Notes under the pieces: model-generated
Seen by the model: only the letters and a program-made list of their open reading frames with translations
Told to the model about the DNA's origin: nothing
Database searches by the model: none
Shown: positions 1 through 8,881 of the stretch, piece after piece
Layout of the letters: each line of letters starts with the position of its first letter
How positions within the stretch are numbered: the first letter of the stretch is position 1
From: an uncultured Lachnospiraceae bacterium
Lineage (GTDB): Bacteria > Bacillota > Clostridia > Lachnospirales > Lachnospiraceae
DNA length: 64,000 bases
Direction: 5' to 3'
Assembly (NCBI GenBank): GCA_910579225.1
Contig: CAJTTI010000015.1
Coordinates: 15,322 to 79,321, forward strand
Program-made: the position numbers and the translations under genes

Positions 1-3000
1 CCGTAAGCTTAATACCTGCCAAATCGTCAAAGAACAGGATATTCTTCCCTTCTTTGATCTGCTTCATCAGGTCATTTGCCCCATAGCCGATGGCCGCATT
101 CTCGATTCCCGACAGGATAAACAGAACTTTCATATTTTTATAACTCTTCATAATGTTCTTCCACTGCGCACATACTTCCTTTGTGGTTTTGGAAGCATCA
201 TAGACTGCGGAATGGTTGACCACTACAAGCAGCAGCGGCTCCTCATCCAGAAATTCCGTTCCTTCTGTCTGGCATCGGTCTGCACGGTCTTCACAGGCAC
301 TTTCAATCCGGTCCACAATCATCTCAAACTCGCTGGCATCCGTCGTATACTGTTCGACAAATCCATAATCTTTCAAAATCCCAAGCTTCTGATCAAAGCC
401 GTCAATCACATAAGCCTCCACTGGCTCGTCAAAGATTCGTCTCTCCATACAGCGGAACAGATAACGGACATAATTGCTTCGCCCGGAATTTTCCTTACCG
501 GAGATGACCAGATAACCGTCTTTAAGACTATTCAGAAGAACCGGCTCCACCGTGTCAAAATCAATACCCATATACCAGCTGTCTTTTGCAGCAGGCCCGA
601 AAGCGCTCTCCAGATACTCCTGTTTCAATACTGCCGGCACCTCCGGTATCCGCTTTGCACCGACACCTGTACACGCAGCATTTCTTTCCTGAATAAAGGT
701 CCTTATGGCTTCTACCCTCTGGATCTCCTTTTTTCCCTCAAAGCCCAGATAAGTCTGGAATTCATACAGCACCTTGTCCACAGAGGCAAGACCACGCCCG
801 GGAACTGCTCTTGGTTCCATCCGGCACCGGTCAAACAGACTGGAGTATTCGGACTTGTCATTGCAGGTAAGTCCATATTTATTGCTGAAGGCCGCCAGAT
901 ATTTGTATCCGATACCGGAGATCTGCTGGGAAGTCACATTGACAGAAATACCGATAGCACTTCCCTCTCGTACCAGATTCAGAAGATCGTCGTCATACTC
1001 TCCGCACAATTCCCGGAAAGCAGTCATATTGTCAAGCAGAATCACAATCTGCGGAAGATCCTCAAAACCAGCTTCCCGATAGGACTGATAGGATGTGATA
1101 CCCATCTGAGAGAATTTTTCTTTTCTCCGCTTCATCTCTTTGCTGATCATCCGGAAGAACAGCTTCAGCTTCTCATCTTCTCCCGGAAGCATGATGCCGC
1201 CCACGTGCTTCAGCTCGTCAAACACTTTCAATGCCATGGAAGCATAATCAATAATATAAATATTGACTTCTTTCGGCGTGTAGGCCTGCGCAAGCCCCCT
1301 GATAAAGGTCTGCAGCATACAGGTTTTTCCAAATTGGGAAGAACCGAGTATAAACGTATTGTTTTCACTAATGTTCAGTATGATCTGATCCTGTCTCTGA
1401 TGGTCCGGATCATCAAAAATTCCGACAGGAATACAGATACTGCCTTCTCCATGTACCGGCTTCACATTTCCATAAGAATAGACTTCGCCCAAAGGCGGCA
1501 GACAAATCCCCGGAAGTCTCTGAATCTTCTGCTCCTCGCAGAAAGCAGACACATGCCTGACGATTGCTTCCAGCTGGGTATCCTGACGTTCTTCCCTCTT
1601 CTCAATCTTTTTCTCATAGATCACGGTCCGCTTGCCGGACAGATCCAGCCGACAGATCCGAAACGGCCGTCCGGAAGTGCCGTCGTCTGCAGAAGCAGGC
1701 GCTCCACTGTATGCAGACTGGAACAGTTCAAAGATCTCATTGTTTCCCACCTGCAGATACGCCCGGCCTGGTTCCATAATTTCCGCCGCCAAAGGCGTCT
1801 TCAATACCTCGTTACTGTCTTCTTTGTTCTGAACTTTCAGACAGAGCCTGAATTTGGAGTTCGACCAAATCTGCGCATCCACAACGCCGCTAGGTTTCTG
1901 GGTGGCCAGAATCAGATGGATCCCAAGGCTTCGACCGATGCGCGCAGCGCTGATCAGTTCCTTCATAAATTCCGGCTGATCCATCTTCAACTCTGCGAAC
2001 TCGTCCACGATCAGAATCAGATGTGGAAGCGGAATCCCCGCCTCACCCTTTTTATAAAGCCGGATATAGGAATCAATATGATTGACCCCATATTCAGCAA
2101 ACAGCTCCTGTCTCTTTCTCAGCTCTGCCTTAATGGAAAGCAGGGAACGGTTGATCTCTCTGCCGTCAATATTGGTAATAGCCCCCACCAGATGGGGAAG
2201 ATCCTTGAACTGGTTCACCATGCCGCCGCCTTTAAAGTCGATAATTACAAACCCGACTTCATAAGGATGAAACAGAACTGCCATGGACAGAATATAACTC
2301 TGAAGAATCTCTGATTTACCGGAGCCTGTTGTACCCGCCACAAGGCCGTGGGGACCATGATGCTTCTCATTCAAATCCAGGCTGACAATCTGATTCTTGG
2401 CACGCACACCCAGAGGCGCTCCCATACTGTTATAAACCTGAGAAGATCTCCAGTTCTTCTCCAGATCAATATCTTCCGTACTCAGAATGTTCAAAAGCTC
2501 GAACAGTGTAATATTCTTCGTCAGCGTTCCTTCCAGACTTACTTCGTCACAATAGACCGGCGCCAGCTTCTGTGCAAGACGCCTGACCGTCTTGTCCTCA
2601 ATCTCGTTGTAATAGAATTCACATTTTTTTAATGCATCTCTCGCCTGAACTACCTTTCCGTTCTGGCCGTCCCTGAGCTCAATCACCGTATCGCAATTAT
2701 TGGGCAGAAAATCCGCATATTCTTCAAAGAACAGGAAGCATACCCCAAGTTCAGCTGCCCGGTCGATAAACCTGGAGATGGGATGTCTCTTCAGTCCCTG
2801 ATCGTTGTATACAAAAACTGTCAGAATTGTCTGGAACTCCTCTCCCTCTGTACTCCTTCTGTTCAGTTCTTTATAGAGATACTCAAATAAAATATTTTTG
2901 CTGTCGCTGTCACACACAATATTCCGCTGAGCCAGATCCTCATTCTGTACATGAGGAAGGCAGCGAAGCCATTCAAACTCCTTTTGATATTCTGCATCCA

Positions 3001-4426
3001 GAATATAGAAAAGTCTTACATCCTGGAAATACTGGCGGGTACTCAAATCAATCGTAATATTTTTCAGCATCCCATAGAGGAACATTCGAAGCCCCACAAA
3101 ACCGACCGCATTCGTCTGCTTCAAATCCACTGTAATCGGAGCCCCGTTCAAATCCCTGTATTCTCTGGCCAGATTTTCCGGTATCTCTGTGAGATCGTCT
3201 GTCCCACCGAATTTTTCCTGCCTTTTATATTCGATCTTACGAAGCGCGGGGCGCTTGCCGGTACCAAGATAGATCTCCAGAAAATCCTTGTCCATCCTGT
3301 CACGGTTAAACAGATCTGAGGAAAAGTCGTTGATGATCTGTATCTCTTTAGACGGAGCATAATAGCAGTCCTCCAGAAGTTCCTTTTCCAGCTTTCTGCT
3401 CTCCTCAATCTCTGCTTTCTTCTTCTCAACATAAGCGGTATAGACGGCTCTGCGTTCTTCGGTATCCTTTTTGTACTTTTTCCGTTCACTCACGATGCCT
3501 GCCACCGAAGTGCAGATACCAAGCGTCATGGAGATCAGGCTGATCCATATGTAAGAGCTTCCCGACGAACTTAATACTACCCGGAAAAGAATCGTCACTC
3601 CCAGCATGATGACCGCAGGAAGAAGCTGGAGAATCAGATTGCCGCCGGGTTTCTCAGGTGCGTCCGGAGGATCCAATACGGGAATGGCATCCTCAGGAAT
3701 CACCGCCCGCATCCTGGTCGAACGGTTAAAATGAGGATAATCCTGAACCGTCCTGCTCTCTGACACATCATATATTTTCAGATCTTTTGCTGAAATACGG
3801 AGATTTCTAGAAACATACAGACTGTTTCCTTTCAGATAAAAACTGGCATCTGCCAGAGAGATAAAATCATTTCCGTTCAGTCGAATCTCTCCGCTTCGTC
3901 TGCGGCCATTGACATAGATTCCATATGCCGATGATTTCTCCTTCAGAATCCATCTGTTTCTGTTGTCTTTTACAATGGAGATAGAATCGTTCCCTATATA
4001 AGAGCTCTCTACGCGAACCTGACACCTGGCATCCCCGCCAATCAAAATCTCCTGTCCCTGGGGCAGTTCGATCCTTCTGCTGTAATCTCTTTTCCCTGAT
4101 TCAAAATCAATCATAAAAGACAACCGGAAAACTTCGCTGTCTGTCTTCTGATACCTCAGGCAAAGCTCGTCTCCATGCTCCAGTTTCTTGATGATCAGCT
4201 TCTGCACGTTCCCGCCGGTCATATATACATTGTCTGAACAGACGATCTTCCACTCGTCATTTTCACAGAAAAGCGACAGTTCAAAGCCTTCAAAAAACAA
4301 CCCCTTTCTCAGGCGCACGTCGCAGTTCAGAGCCGTTCCGATAACAAGCTTATGAAGATCCTCCGGCAGCTCAATTTCCCTGTAAAATTTTTTTCTGGAA
4401 AGAATGATCTTAAATCGGTTCTTCAT
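1..4426 (-). CDS. essC: EssC-type FtsK/SpoIIIE ATPase of type VIIb secretion (C-terminus cut off by window edge)
   Basis: Motor ATPase of a Firmicutes type VIIb (Ess/Yuk) secretion system; it sits in the membrane and drives export of WXG100-type substrates. Translation of the minus strand from the ATG at 4426 (AGGGGGAG ribosome site) gives 1475 codons without a stop, close to the full family length of about 1450-1500, so only the tail is missing. Order of parts: N-terminal forkhead-associated-like region (about 1-200), two membrane segments (about 260-310), then three FtsK-like modules. Module 1 has an intact P-loop GTTGSGKS near residue 697 and Walker B IVDEFAEL. Module 2 has GSSQFGKT near 1027. 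Module 3 is degenerate, GKENSGRS near 1307, with the lysine replaced. Last gene of the operon visible here, 20 bp after yukD. The identification is secure; which substrates it exports cannot be seen in this window. Confidence 0.93.
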   Translation of the reverse strand, partial: MKNRFKIILSRKKFYREIELPEDLHKLVIGTALNCDVRLRKGLFFEGFELSLFCENDEWKIVCSDNVYMTGGNVQKLIIKKLEHGDELCLRYQKTDSEVFRLSFMIDFESGKRDYSRRIELPQGQEILIGGDARCQVRVESSYIGNDSISIVKDNRNRWILKEKSSAYGIYVNGRRRSGEIRLNGNDFISLADASFYLKGNSLYVSRNLRISAKDLKIYDVSESRTVQDYPHFNRSTRMRAVIPEDAIPVLDPPDAPEKPGGNLILQLLPAVIMLGVTILFRVVLSSSGSSYIWISLISMTLGICTSVAGIVSERKKYKKDTEERRAVYTAYVEKKKAEIEESRKLEKELLEDCYYAPSKEIQIINDFSSDLFNRDRMDKDFLEIYLGTGKRPALRKIEYKRQEKFGGTDDLTEIPENLAREYRDLNGAPITVDLKQTNAVGFVGLRMFLYGMLKNITIDLSTRQYFQDVRLFYILDAEYQKEFEWLRCLPHVQNEDLAQRNIVCDSDSKNILFEYLYKELNRRSTEGEEFQTILTVFVYNDQGLKRHPISRFIDRAAELGVCFLFFEEYADFLPNNCDTVIELRDGQNGKVVQARDALKKCEFYYNEIEDKTVRRLAQKLAPVYCDEVSLEGTLTKNITLFELLNILSTEDIDLEKNWRSSQVYNSMGAPLGVRAKNQIVSLDLNEKHHGPHGLVAGTTGSGKSEILQSYILSMAVLFHPYEVGFVIIDFKGGGMVNQFKDLPHLVGAITNIDGREINRSLLSIKAELRKRQELFAEYGVNHIDSYIRLYKKGEAGIPLPHLILIVDEFAELKMDQPEFMKELISAARIGRSLGIHLILATQKPSGVVDAQIWSNSKFRLCLKVQNKEDSNEVLKTPLAAEIMEPGRAYLQVGNNEIFELFQSAYSGAPASADDGTSGRPFRICRLDLSGKRTVIYEKKIEKREERQDTQLEAIVRHVSAFCEEQKIQRLPGICLPPLGEVYSYGNVKPVHGEGSICIPVGIFDDPDHQRQDQIILNISENNTFILGSSQFGKTCMLQTFIRGLAQAYTPKEVNIYIIDYASMALKVFDELKHVGGIMLPGEDEKLKLFFRMISKEMKRRKEKFSQMGITSYQSYREAGFEDLPQIVILLDNMTAFRELCGEYDDDLLNLVREGSAIGISVNVTSQQISGIGYKYLAAFSNKYGLTCNDKSEYSSLFDRCRMEPRAVPGRGLASVDKVLYEFQTYLGFEGKKEIQRVEAIRTFIQERNAACTGVGAKRIPEVPAVLKQEYLESAFGPAAKDSWYMGIDFDTVEPVLLNSLKDGYLVISGKENSGRSNYVRYLFRCMERRIFDEPVEAYVIDGFDQKLGILKDYGFVEQYTTDASEFEMIVDRIESACEDRADRCQTEGTEFLDEEPLLLVVVNHSAVYDASKTTKEVCAQWKNIMKSYKNMKVLFILSGIENAAIGYGANDLMKQIKEGKNILFFDDLAGIKLT

Positions 4427-4446
4427 TGGACACACTCCCCCTCTTC

Positions 4447-4701
4447 TCAGTCATTTAGTATAATCAGCGACCCGTTGCGGATCCCAAATTCTTCCAGCGT
4501 GTGATTTCCTTTCAAAAGAACAATGGGATTCTCAGCCTTCAAATAACAATTCGCCATATCATCCGTGTCAAGGCCCAGATCATAAGCCTCATTTAATGCT
4601 GCAGCCAGTTCATTGACCGTAATACTCAACGGTACTTCCAGATCCTCTTCGATCTTCTTCTTCAGTATTCTCACTGTAATAACAATCTTCATTCTGTCCA
4701 T
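4447..4701 (-). CDS. yukD: YukD/EsaB ubiquitin-like protein
   Basis: Small 84-residue protein of the YukD/EsaB family, which has a ubiquitin-like beta-grasp fold and is a standard accessory component of type VIIb secretion. The start MDRMKIVITV at 4701 is chosen because GGGGGAG lies 5 nt upstream; an ATG 15 nt earlier has no ribosome site. The body shows the typical pattern of alternating strands and a helix (VNELAAALNEAYDLG) and ends with GIRNGSLIILND, as in family members. It stands directly upstream of essC, the usual yukD-yukB order. In other Firmicutes EsaB/YukD is cytosolic and needed for or modulates secretion; the same role is inferred here. Confidence 0.88.
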   Translation of the reverse strand: MDRMKIVITVRILKKKIEEDLEVPLSITVNELAAALNEAYDLGLDTDDMANCYLKAENPIVLLKGNHTLEEFGIRNGSLIILND

Positions 4702-4793
4702 TTTCTCCCCCTGCAATCTGTATACTGGTATCGCATTTTAAAAATAAATGTTCTCATGCCGGAATACTGTATCCATGTCCATTAGCCTTGCTT

Positions 4794-5660
4794 TTACAAT
4801 AAAATCTCTTTGCTGTGCGTCCGGATCAGTTCCTTGTTTATATAAAAACCTCTTCCATGCCAAAGCCTGTCCATTTTCCTTCGCCAGGTTTCCGCTCCAT
4901 ACTTCCAGCCTCCGTCTGCTCCGACGAGAACTGCTGTTACATTATCCCTCTCGCCACGTTCTATCATCAGTTGGGAGAGCTCCCTGCACAGCTTCGTCAT
5001 TTCCGCCCCGGATTCCATTTTCTTTTCTATACGCTCTGCAAAATCAGCAGACCGGCACCGGTGATAGAATCCATCACTGCAGAGCAAGAAGCGGTCCATC
5101 CGCTTCAGCCTGCCGGTTCCCCGGTCCGGCTCCAGAGCCCTAGAAACGCCGATACACTGGGTCAGCATGTTTCCCGCCCTGACATCTGCTATTTCTGTTC
5201 CTCTGTCCCGGTTTGCCACTGTATGATCCACCGTCAACTGATCCATCTCCCCTTCTCTAAACAGATAGATTCTGCTGTCCCCCACATGGACCCACAGATA
5301 CTCTGTCCCCATCAAAAGGAGCCCGGAAAACGTCGTTCCAACCCGGATATTTTCTGCTCTTCCATAATCCCTCAGGCGTTCATTCAATCCATGAAGCATC
5401 TCTATCCAGATGTCTCCCACTTGTTTCAGAGAACATTCCTGTATCCTCATAGGCAAATCTTTGGTAAACCAGTCCGAAAAAGCAGTGACTACAGTGCCGC
5501 TGGCCACCTCTCCTCTGGCAAGGCCGCCCATGCCGTCACACACCACCGCCATAAGCACATTGCCCCGAACCCGGCTTCTGGCTCTAAGCACACAGAAAGA
5601 ATCCTGATTATTCTCTCTGGTTGTTCCAATGTCTGTATATGCCCCTGCAGAATATCTCAT
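4794..5660 (-). CDS. PP2C-family Ser/Thr protein phosphatase of the secretion operon
   Basis: Metal-dependent protein phosphatase (PP2C/PPM) of 288 residues. The metal-binding motifs are intact: TDIGTTRENNQDSF near the N-terminus, VVCDGMGGLARGEVAS, VHVGDSRIYL, LLCSDGF and RDNVTAVLV. The start at 5660 (MRYSAG) is preferred because GAGAGG lies just upstream and 10 nt separate it from the stop of the preceding FHA gene; an upstream ATG at 5696 would overlap that gene by 26 nt. After the catalytic core there is a basic C-terminal tail of about 45 residues (Trp- and Arg-rich) with no recognised domain. Flanked by FHA proteins, so it probably removes phosphothreonines that the FHA domains read. No kinase lies in this operon within the window; one lies at 24-26 kb. 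Confidence 0.9.
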   Translation of the reverse strand: MRYSAGAYTDIGTTRENNQDSFCVLRARSRVRGNVLMAVVCDGMGGLARGEVASGTVVTAFSDWFTKDLPMRIQECSLKQVGDIWIEMLHGLNERLRDYGRAENIRVGTTFSGLLLMGTEYLWVHVGDSRIYLFREGEMDQLTVDHTVANRDRGTEIADVRAGNMLTQCIGVSRALEPDRGTGRLKRMDRFLLCSDGFYHRCRSADFAERIEKKMESGAEMTKLCRELSQLMIERGERDNVTAVLVGADGGWKYGAETWRRKMDRLWHGRGFYINKELIRTHSKEILL

Positions 5661-5670
5661 ACCTGTCCTC

Positions 5671-6729
5671 TCATAAGCGGAATTCAAAGTCTTCATCCCA
5701 CATTCGGATTCTGCAGCCGTCCGTCAGGAGTCTCGGCTCCCCTCCTGCCTGAATCTGCTCACCATCCACATAGGTCCCGTTAGTAGAATAGTTATCTTTG
5801 ATATAATACGCGTCTCCAATGCAGACAATAATCGCATGAACATTACTGATGCAATGATTCCCCGTAATGCAGAAGTCTGCACGACCAGCACTCCTCCCAA
5901 TCTTAAAACTGTCCCCGGATATCATCCGTTCCTCTCCGGTGGAAAGCCGCCGGATGACAGGCAAATGCTGCTGCACTGTATCTGAGCCGGGAAAATCCAT
6001 CAGGGTTCCGTCCTGATCATCATCTATTATGGTGTCTCTGTCATCATTTGTAAAATCCCAGGCAGCAGCCTCTGTTACCACACTGTCTGCACCTCTTTCG
6101 TCTGCAGTATCATAAATGGTCTGTTCCGGATCCTCCCACCCGGAATCCTCCTCTTCATTTATAATTGTCTGATCATCATTCCATCTTCCACCTGTATTCT
6201 GTACATGAAAGAGAGAGAGAAAACGTTCCATGCTCCTGCTATGAACACCCTCCCTGGACAGCTCATCTGCCCAGCGCTTCCATAACCTTCGTTCACTTTC
6301 CGTAAGCTCAGCGCTCAGAATGATATCCCTGCAGAACAGAGAATAATCATAACTCTTTCCGATACCATTGACCGGAAAATAGATAAAATAAACATTTCCG
6401 CCCTCATCTGCAAAAATCCAGTCCGGATTCAGAAGCAGCCGGTGTACATCCAGCCCGAGCTGCCGGATTTCGCAAACTGTCTCCAGAGAAGACCTCATAA
6501 CAGCTGTTAGCTGCTGCTGCCCCATTTTCTGCAGCAAACAATGAGTCAGGGTGCGTTTTCCCTTCCCGGACCAGGTCAGATCCCCTGTTTTGTCAAGCTG
6601 TACCTTCAAAAGCCCCTTAACCGGATGACTTTGAAGCACGCTGATCTCATACCGCGAAACCATATATTCCGTGTCTAATCTGCATTTAACCGCATTTCCC
6701 ATCACATGCTTCAGCTTTAACATATCCAT
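5671..6729 (-). CDS. FHA-domain protein with N-terminal DUF6382-like domain (copy 2)
   Basis: A 352-residue cytosolic protein. The N-terminal 180 residues look like the DUF6382 domain often paired with FHA in Lachnospiraceae (I name this from memory of the family, moderate confidence). A low-complexity acidic linker follows at about 185-265, rich in D/E and carrying several threonines in acidic context (DDQTIINEEED, DDRDTIIDDDQD, DDQDGTLMDF) that could be kinase targets. A C-terminal FHA domain (about 270-350) keeps the key residues: FKIGRS, the NHCISNVHA turn and NYSTNGTYVDG. Sits between the CpaE-like ATPase (8 bp gap) and the phosphatase. It resembles a scaffold that could bind its own phosphorylated linker or a partner. 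It may stand in for EssB/YukC, which was not recognised in this operon. Confidence 0.8.
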   Translation of the reverse strand: MDMLKLKHVMGNAVKCRLDTEYMVSRYEISVLQSHPVKGLLKVQLDKTGDLTWSGKGKRTLTHCLLQKMGQQQLTAVMRSSLETVCEIRQLGLDVHRLLLNPDWIFADEGGNVYFIYFPVNGIGKSYDYSLFCRDIILSAELTESERRLWKRWADELSREGVHSRSMERFLSLFHVQNTGGRWNDDQTIINEEEDSGWEDPEQTIYDTADERGADSVVTEAAAWDFTNDDRDTIIDDDQDGTLMDFPGSDTVQQHLPVIRRLSTGEERMISGDSFKIGRSAGRADFCITGNHCISNVHAIIVCIGDAYYIKDNYSTNGTYVDGEQIQAGGEPRLLTDGCRIRMWDEDFEFRL

Positions 6730-6737
6730 TCTCCATC

Positions 6738-7784
6738 CTATATGAGCATATACGCTGCCCTCTGCATGCCATCAAGGTTCTTCAACCCTTCCAGGCCCCC
6801 GGCAACTGCATTTTCATCTGCTTCTATATACTCATGTATCACTGCAGAATATTCAGAACCTGGATCAGCCAGTACATTTTCCTTCTGTCTGTCGAAATGA
6901 TTGCAGATAAAAATATATTTATCTGCATCGCTGAAATTCATACTTTTCTTCAGAATCCTAAGCTTGAACGCCGCATAGGCATCCTGACGTGTTACCGTCA
7001 AAACCCGGTTCGCCATATCTAAAAATTTCACACTGTCTCCGGACAGCTCATTCCCAAGATCAATCACGACAAAATCATATTCTTTTGACTTTACGATATT
7101 CTCAATCAGCCTTAGATAAGCCCCTTCCGTGATCCCCAGCGATCCTCTGGAAGACCCAAGAGGTGGAAAATATGTAAAGCCTTCTTTCAAAAAACTGGCT
7201 TTGATCTTCTGATCCAGTTCCATCCCCGCCTCCTGCATCTTCATGCAGACGTCTGTCGGCAGCGTGTCTCTGGACTGAAGATAATAATGAAAATCCTGAT
7301 ACATCTGCGGATTGATATAAAATGCAGACTTCAGGTTCTCCCTCATAGAAGCGCAGATGCCCATGGCAACCGTCGTGCTTCCAGCCCCGCCTGACGGCGA
7401 GATTACAGTGACCACTCTGGTCCTTCTCTCCTCCGTTACGGAATTTGTGCGCTCCACGGATGCAATCCGACCAAGCAGCGCCCCAAGATTGCAGAATTTA
7501 TACAGCCGGACTGCCTCCTGCTCCAGACTGTCTTCCGGCTCAGGAGCTTCTGTAAGAATAAATGTTTTCTCTATATCATGCATACGGAGCCGGTCTGTAT
7601 ACATGTTTTCATCAATGATCAGCAGATCAATTCTCTTTGGAAGGACAAAATACTCATCAAAAAATTCCGGTTCTGAGATCAACTCCAGATCTGCTGTTTT
7701 CCGGAACATTTTTACAAGTCCCATCTCCAGACGGCTCAGGTAATCTTTATCTGGTTCTACCACCACTATCACGGATTTTTCCAT
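6738..7784 (-). CDS. CpaE/MinD-like P-loop ATPase
   Basis: A 348-residue protein with a receiver-like N-terminus (VIVVVEPDKDYLSRLE, LLIIDENMY) followed by a SIMIBI ATPase domain, the layout of CpaE proteins of Tad pilus systems. The P-loop region SPSGGAGSTTVA is altered: the signature lysine after GGAG is a serine, so nucleotide binding may be weak or different. VVIDLGNELSG is the equivalent of the Walker B/switch region. Ribosome site AGGTGGGAAG precedes the ATG. It lies between two FHA genes in the type VII operon; CpaE-like ATPases are not part of the textbook Ess core, so its role is inferred as spatial or assembly control of the secretion machine. A prepilin peptidase, also typical of Tad loci, occurs at 26.7-27.2 kb, but no Tad pilin or CpaF gene is visible. 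Confidence 0.72.
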   Translation of the reverse strand: MEKSVIVVVEPDKDYLSRLEMGLVKMFRKTADLELISEPEFFDEYFVLPKRIDLLIIDENMYTDRLRMHDIEKTFILTEAPEPEDSLEQEAVRLYKFCNLGALLGRIASVERTNSVTEERRTRVVTVISPSGGAGSTTVAMGICASMRENLKSAFYINPQMYQDFHYYLQSRDTLPTDVCMKMQEAGMELDQKIKASFLKEGFTYFPPLGSSRGSLGITEGAYLRLIENIVKSKEYDFVVIDLGNELSGDSVKFLDMANRVLTVTRQDAYAAFKLRILKKSMNFSDADKYIFICNHFDRQKENVLADPGSEYSAVIHEYIEADENAVAGGLEGLKNLDGMQRAAYMLI

Positions 7785-7800
7785 AACTTCCCACCTGTTC

Positions 7801-8688
7801 TCATTTGATATTTACGGAAAATTCAATATCCGGCAATCGCAGCACATCTCCATCATGCAGTTCCACTTTCTCACCGCCCACTTTTCTTCCGTTCACGTAA
7901 GTCCCGTTGGCACTTCCTTCATCCACGACATAAAAGTAACTCTGTTCCCTGACCAGCCTGCAGTGCCTTCGTCCAATCTTTTTTGACACGTTGACAACCC
8001 CGTCGTTGTCTTCCCTGCGTCCAAGCCAGAAGCTTTCCTTTTCCACCAGAAAACGAACCGGAAATCTCTGATCCCTGCTTTTAAGGAGAAGCTTACCCTG
8101 ACTTCCCGGTCTCCCGGCGTCACCGCCATCCCTCATCAACGCCTTTAAAAGACCTTCCAGGCCTGATTGCCGGTCGGCCAGCAGATCGGCCAGCTCGTCC
8201 GTCTTCTCCGGCGACAGCTTCCCTGCATATTTCCTCACCCAGCAAATCATCTGTTCCCGCAAAAAAGACTCAAAATCAGCCCGTTCTCCGTTCCCTGACG
8301 ACAGAGGGAGATAAGCCAGTTTTACTTCCAGCGTCTTGCCGTCCACCATCACTGCATCCGGCATAATGTCAATGTTCTCATACTGCAAAAATCCATTATC
8401 CCTGACACCAATGAGTTCTTTGATAAATCTGTATAAAATTGTGCATACACCTTCGAAATTGCTCTGGGAAAAAACTGTAGAAATACTTTGAAATTCCTCC
8501 GTGAAATAGATAAATTTCAACTGACCGTTATATCTGATCTTTGCACAGGGAAGCAACCCTTTTCCATCCTGCGACAACAGAAACTTATAGCCAAGTTGGC
8601 TGAATCGTCCCTCGTCTTCCAGAATATAGGTCAGATTACCCCCTTGTTTTCCTCTGCTGACCGCATTAGAACCAAGATAATCCCTCAT
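7801..8688 (-). CDS. FHA-domain protein with N-terminal DUF6382-like domain (copy 1)
   Basis: First gene of the secretion operon, 295 residues. N-terminal domain (about 1-190) resembles that of the FHA protein at 5671-6729, with a shared pattern (YENIDIMPDAVMVDG followed by a strand ending in LPLSS). The C-terminal FHA domain (about 215-295) has FWLGRREDN, the KKIGRRHCRLV turn and GSANGTYVNGRKVGG, the standard phosphothreonine-binding residues. No membrane segment. The acidic linker seen in the sister protein is missing. AGAGGT lies 9-10 nt upstream of the ATG. The N-domain pattern is reminiscent of the pseudokinase-like N-domain of EssB/YukC, but this is a suggestion only. Confidence 0.8.
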   Translation of the reverse strand: MRDYLGSNAVSRGKQGGNLTYILEDEGRFSQLGYKFLLSQDGKGLLPCAKIRYNGQLKFIYFTEEFQSISTVFSQSNFEGVCTILYRFIKELIGVRDNGFLQYENIDIMPDAVMVDGKTLEVKLAYLPLSSGNGERADFESFLREQMICWVRKYAGKLSPEKTDELADLLADRQSGLEGLLKALMRDGGDAGRPGSQGKLLLKSRDQRFPVRFLVEKESFWLGRREDNDGVVNVSKKIGRRHCRLVREQSYFYVVDEGSANGTYVNGRKVGGEKVELHDGDVLRLPDIEFSVNIK

Positions 8689-8741
8689 AATTTGTCAACC
8701 TCTTTTGTATTTCAATTCATATAACACCTGTAATTGTTTCT

Positions 8742-8770
8742 ATATTAGCACTTTTGTACAATAAATTCAA
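8742..8770 (-). promoter_or_regulatory. Sigma-A promoter of the type VII secretion operon
   Basis: Read on the minus strand, TTGAAT (8765-8770) and TAATAT (8742-8747) are separated by exactly 17 nt. It lies about 55 nt upstream of the first gene of the operon, with no terminator between. Confidence 0.75.
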
Positions 8771-8881
8771 GCATTTGCCGATTCTTTTATAAAAAATCAT
8801 CTATATTTATTACTTTCATGAAAAATCAGAAAGCCGCATCATTTCCGCTACCCCAGGGTATACTGTTCCTGAGGTGATATT

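Noticed and set aside
212..2314. Long plus-strand open frame of 700 codons
   Set aside because: It lies entirely antisense to essC, whose minus-strand frame has matching motifs (GTTGSGKS, DEFAEL). The antisense frame has no ribosome site or recognisable domain.
8836..8865. Possible sigma-G promoter upstream of gerA (GCATC, 18 nt, TATACTG)
   Set aside because: The expected start would fall on or after the ribosome site, and both boxes differ from consensus. Not strong enough to annotate.
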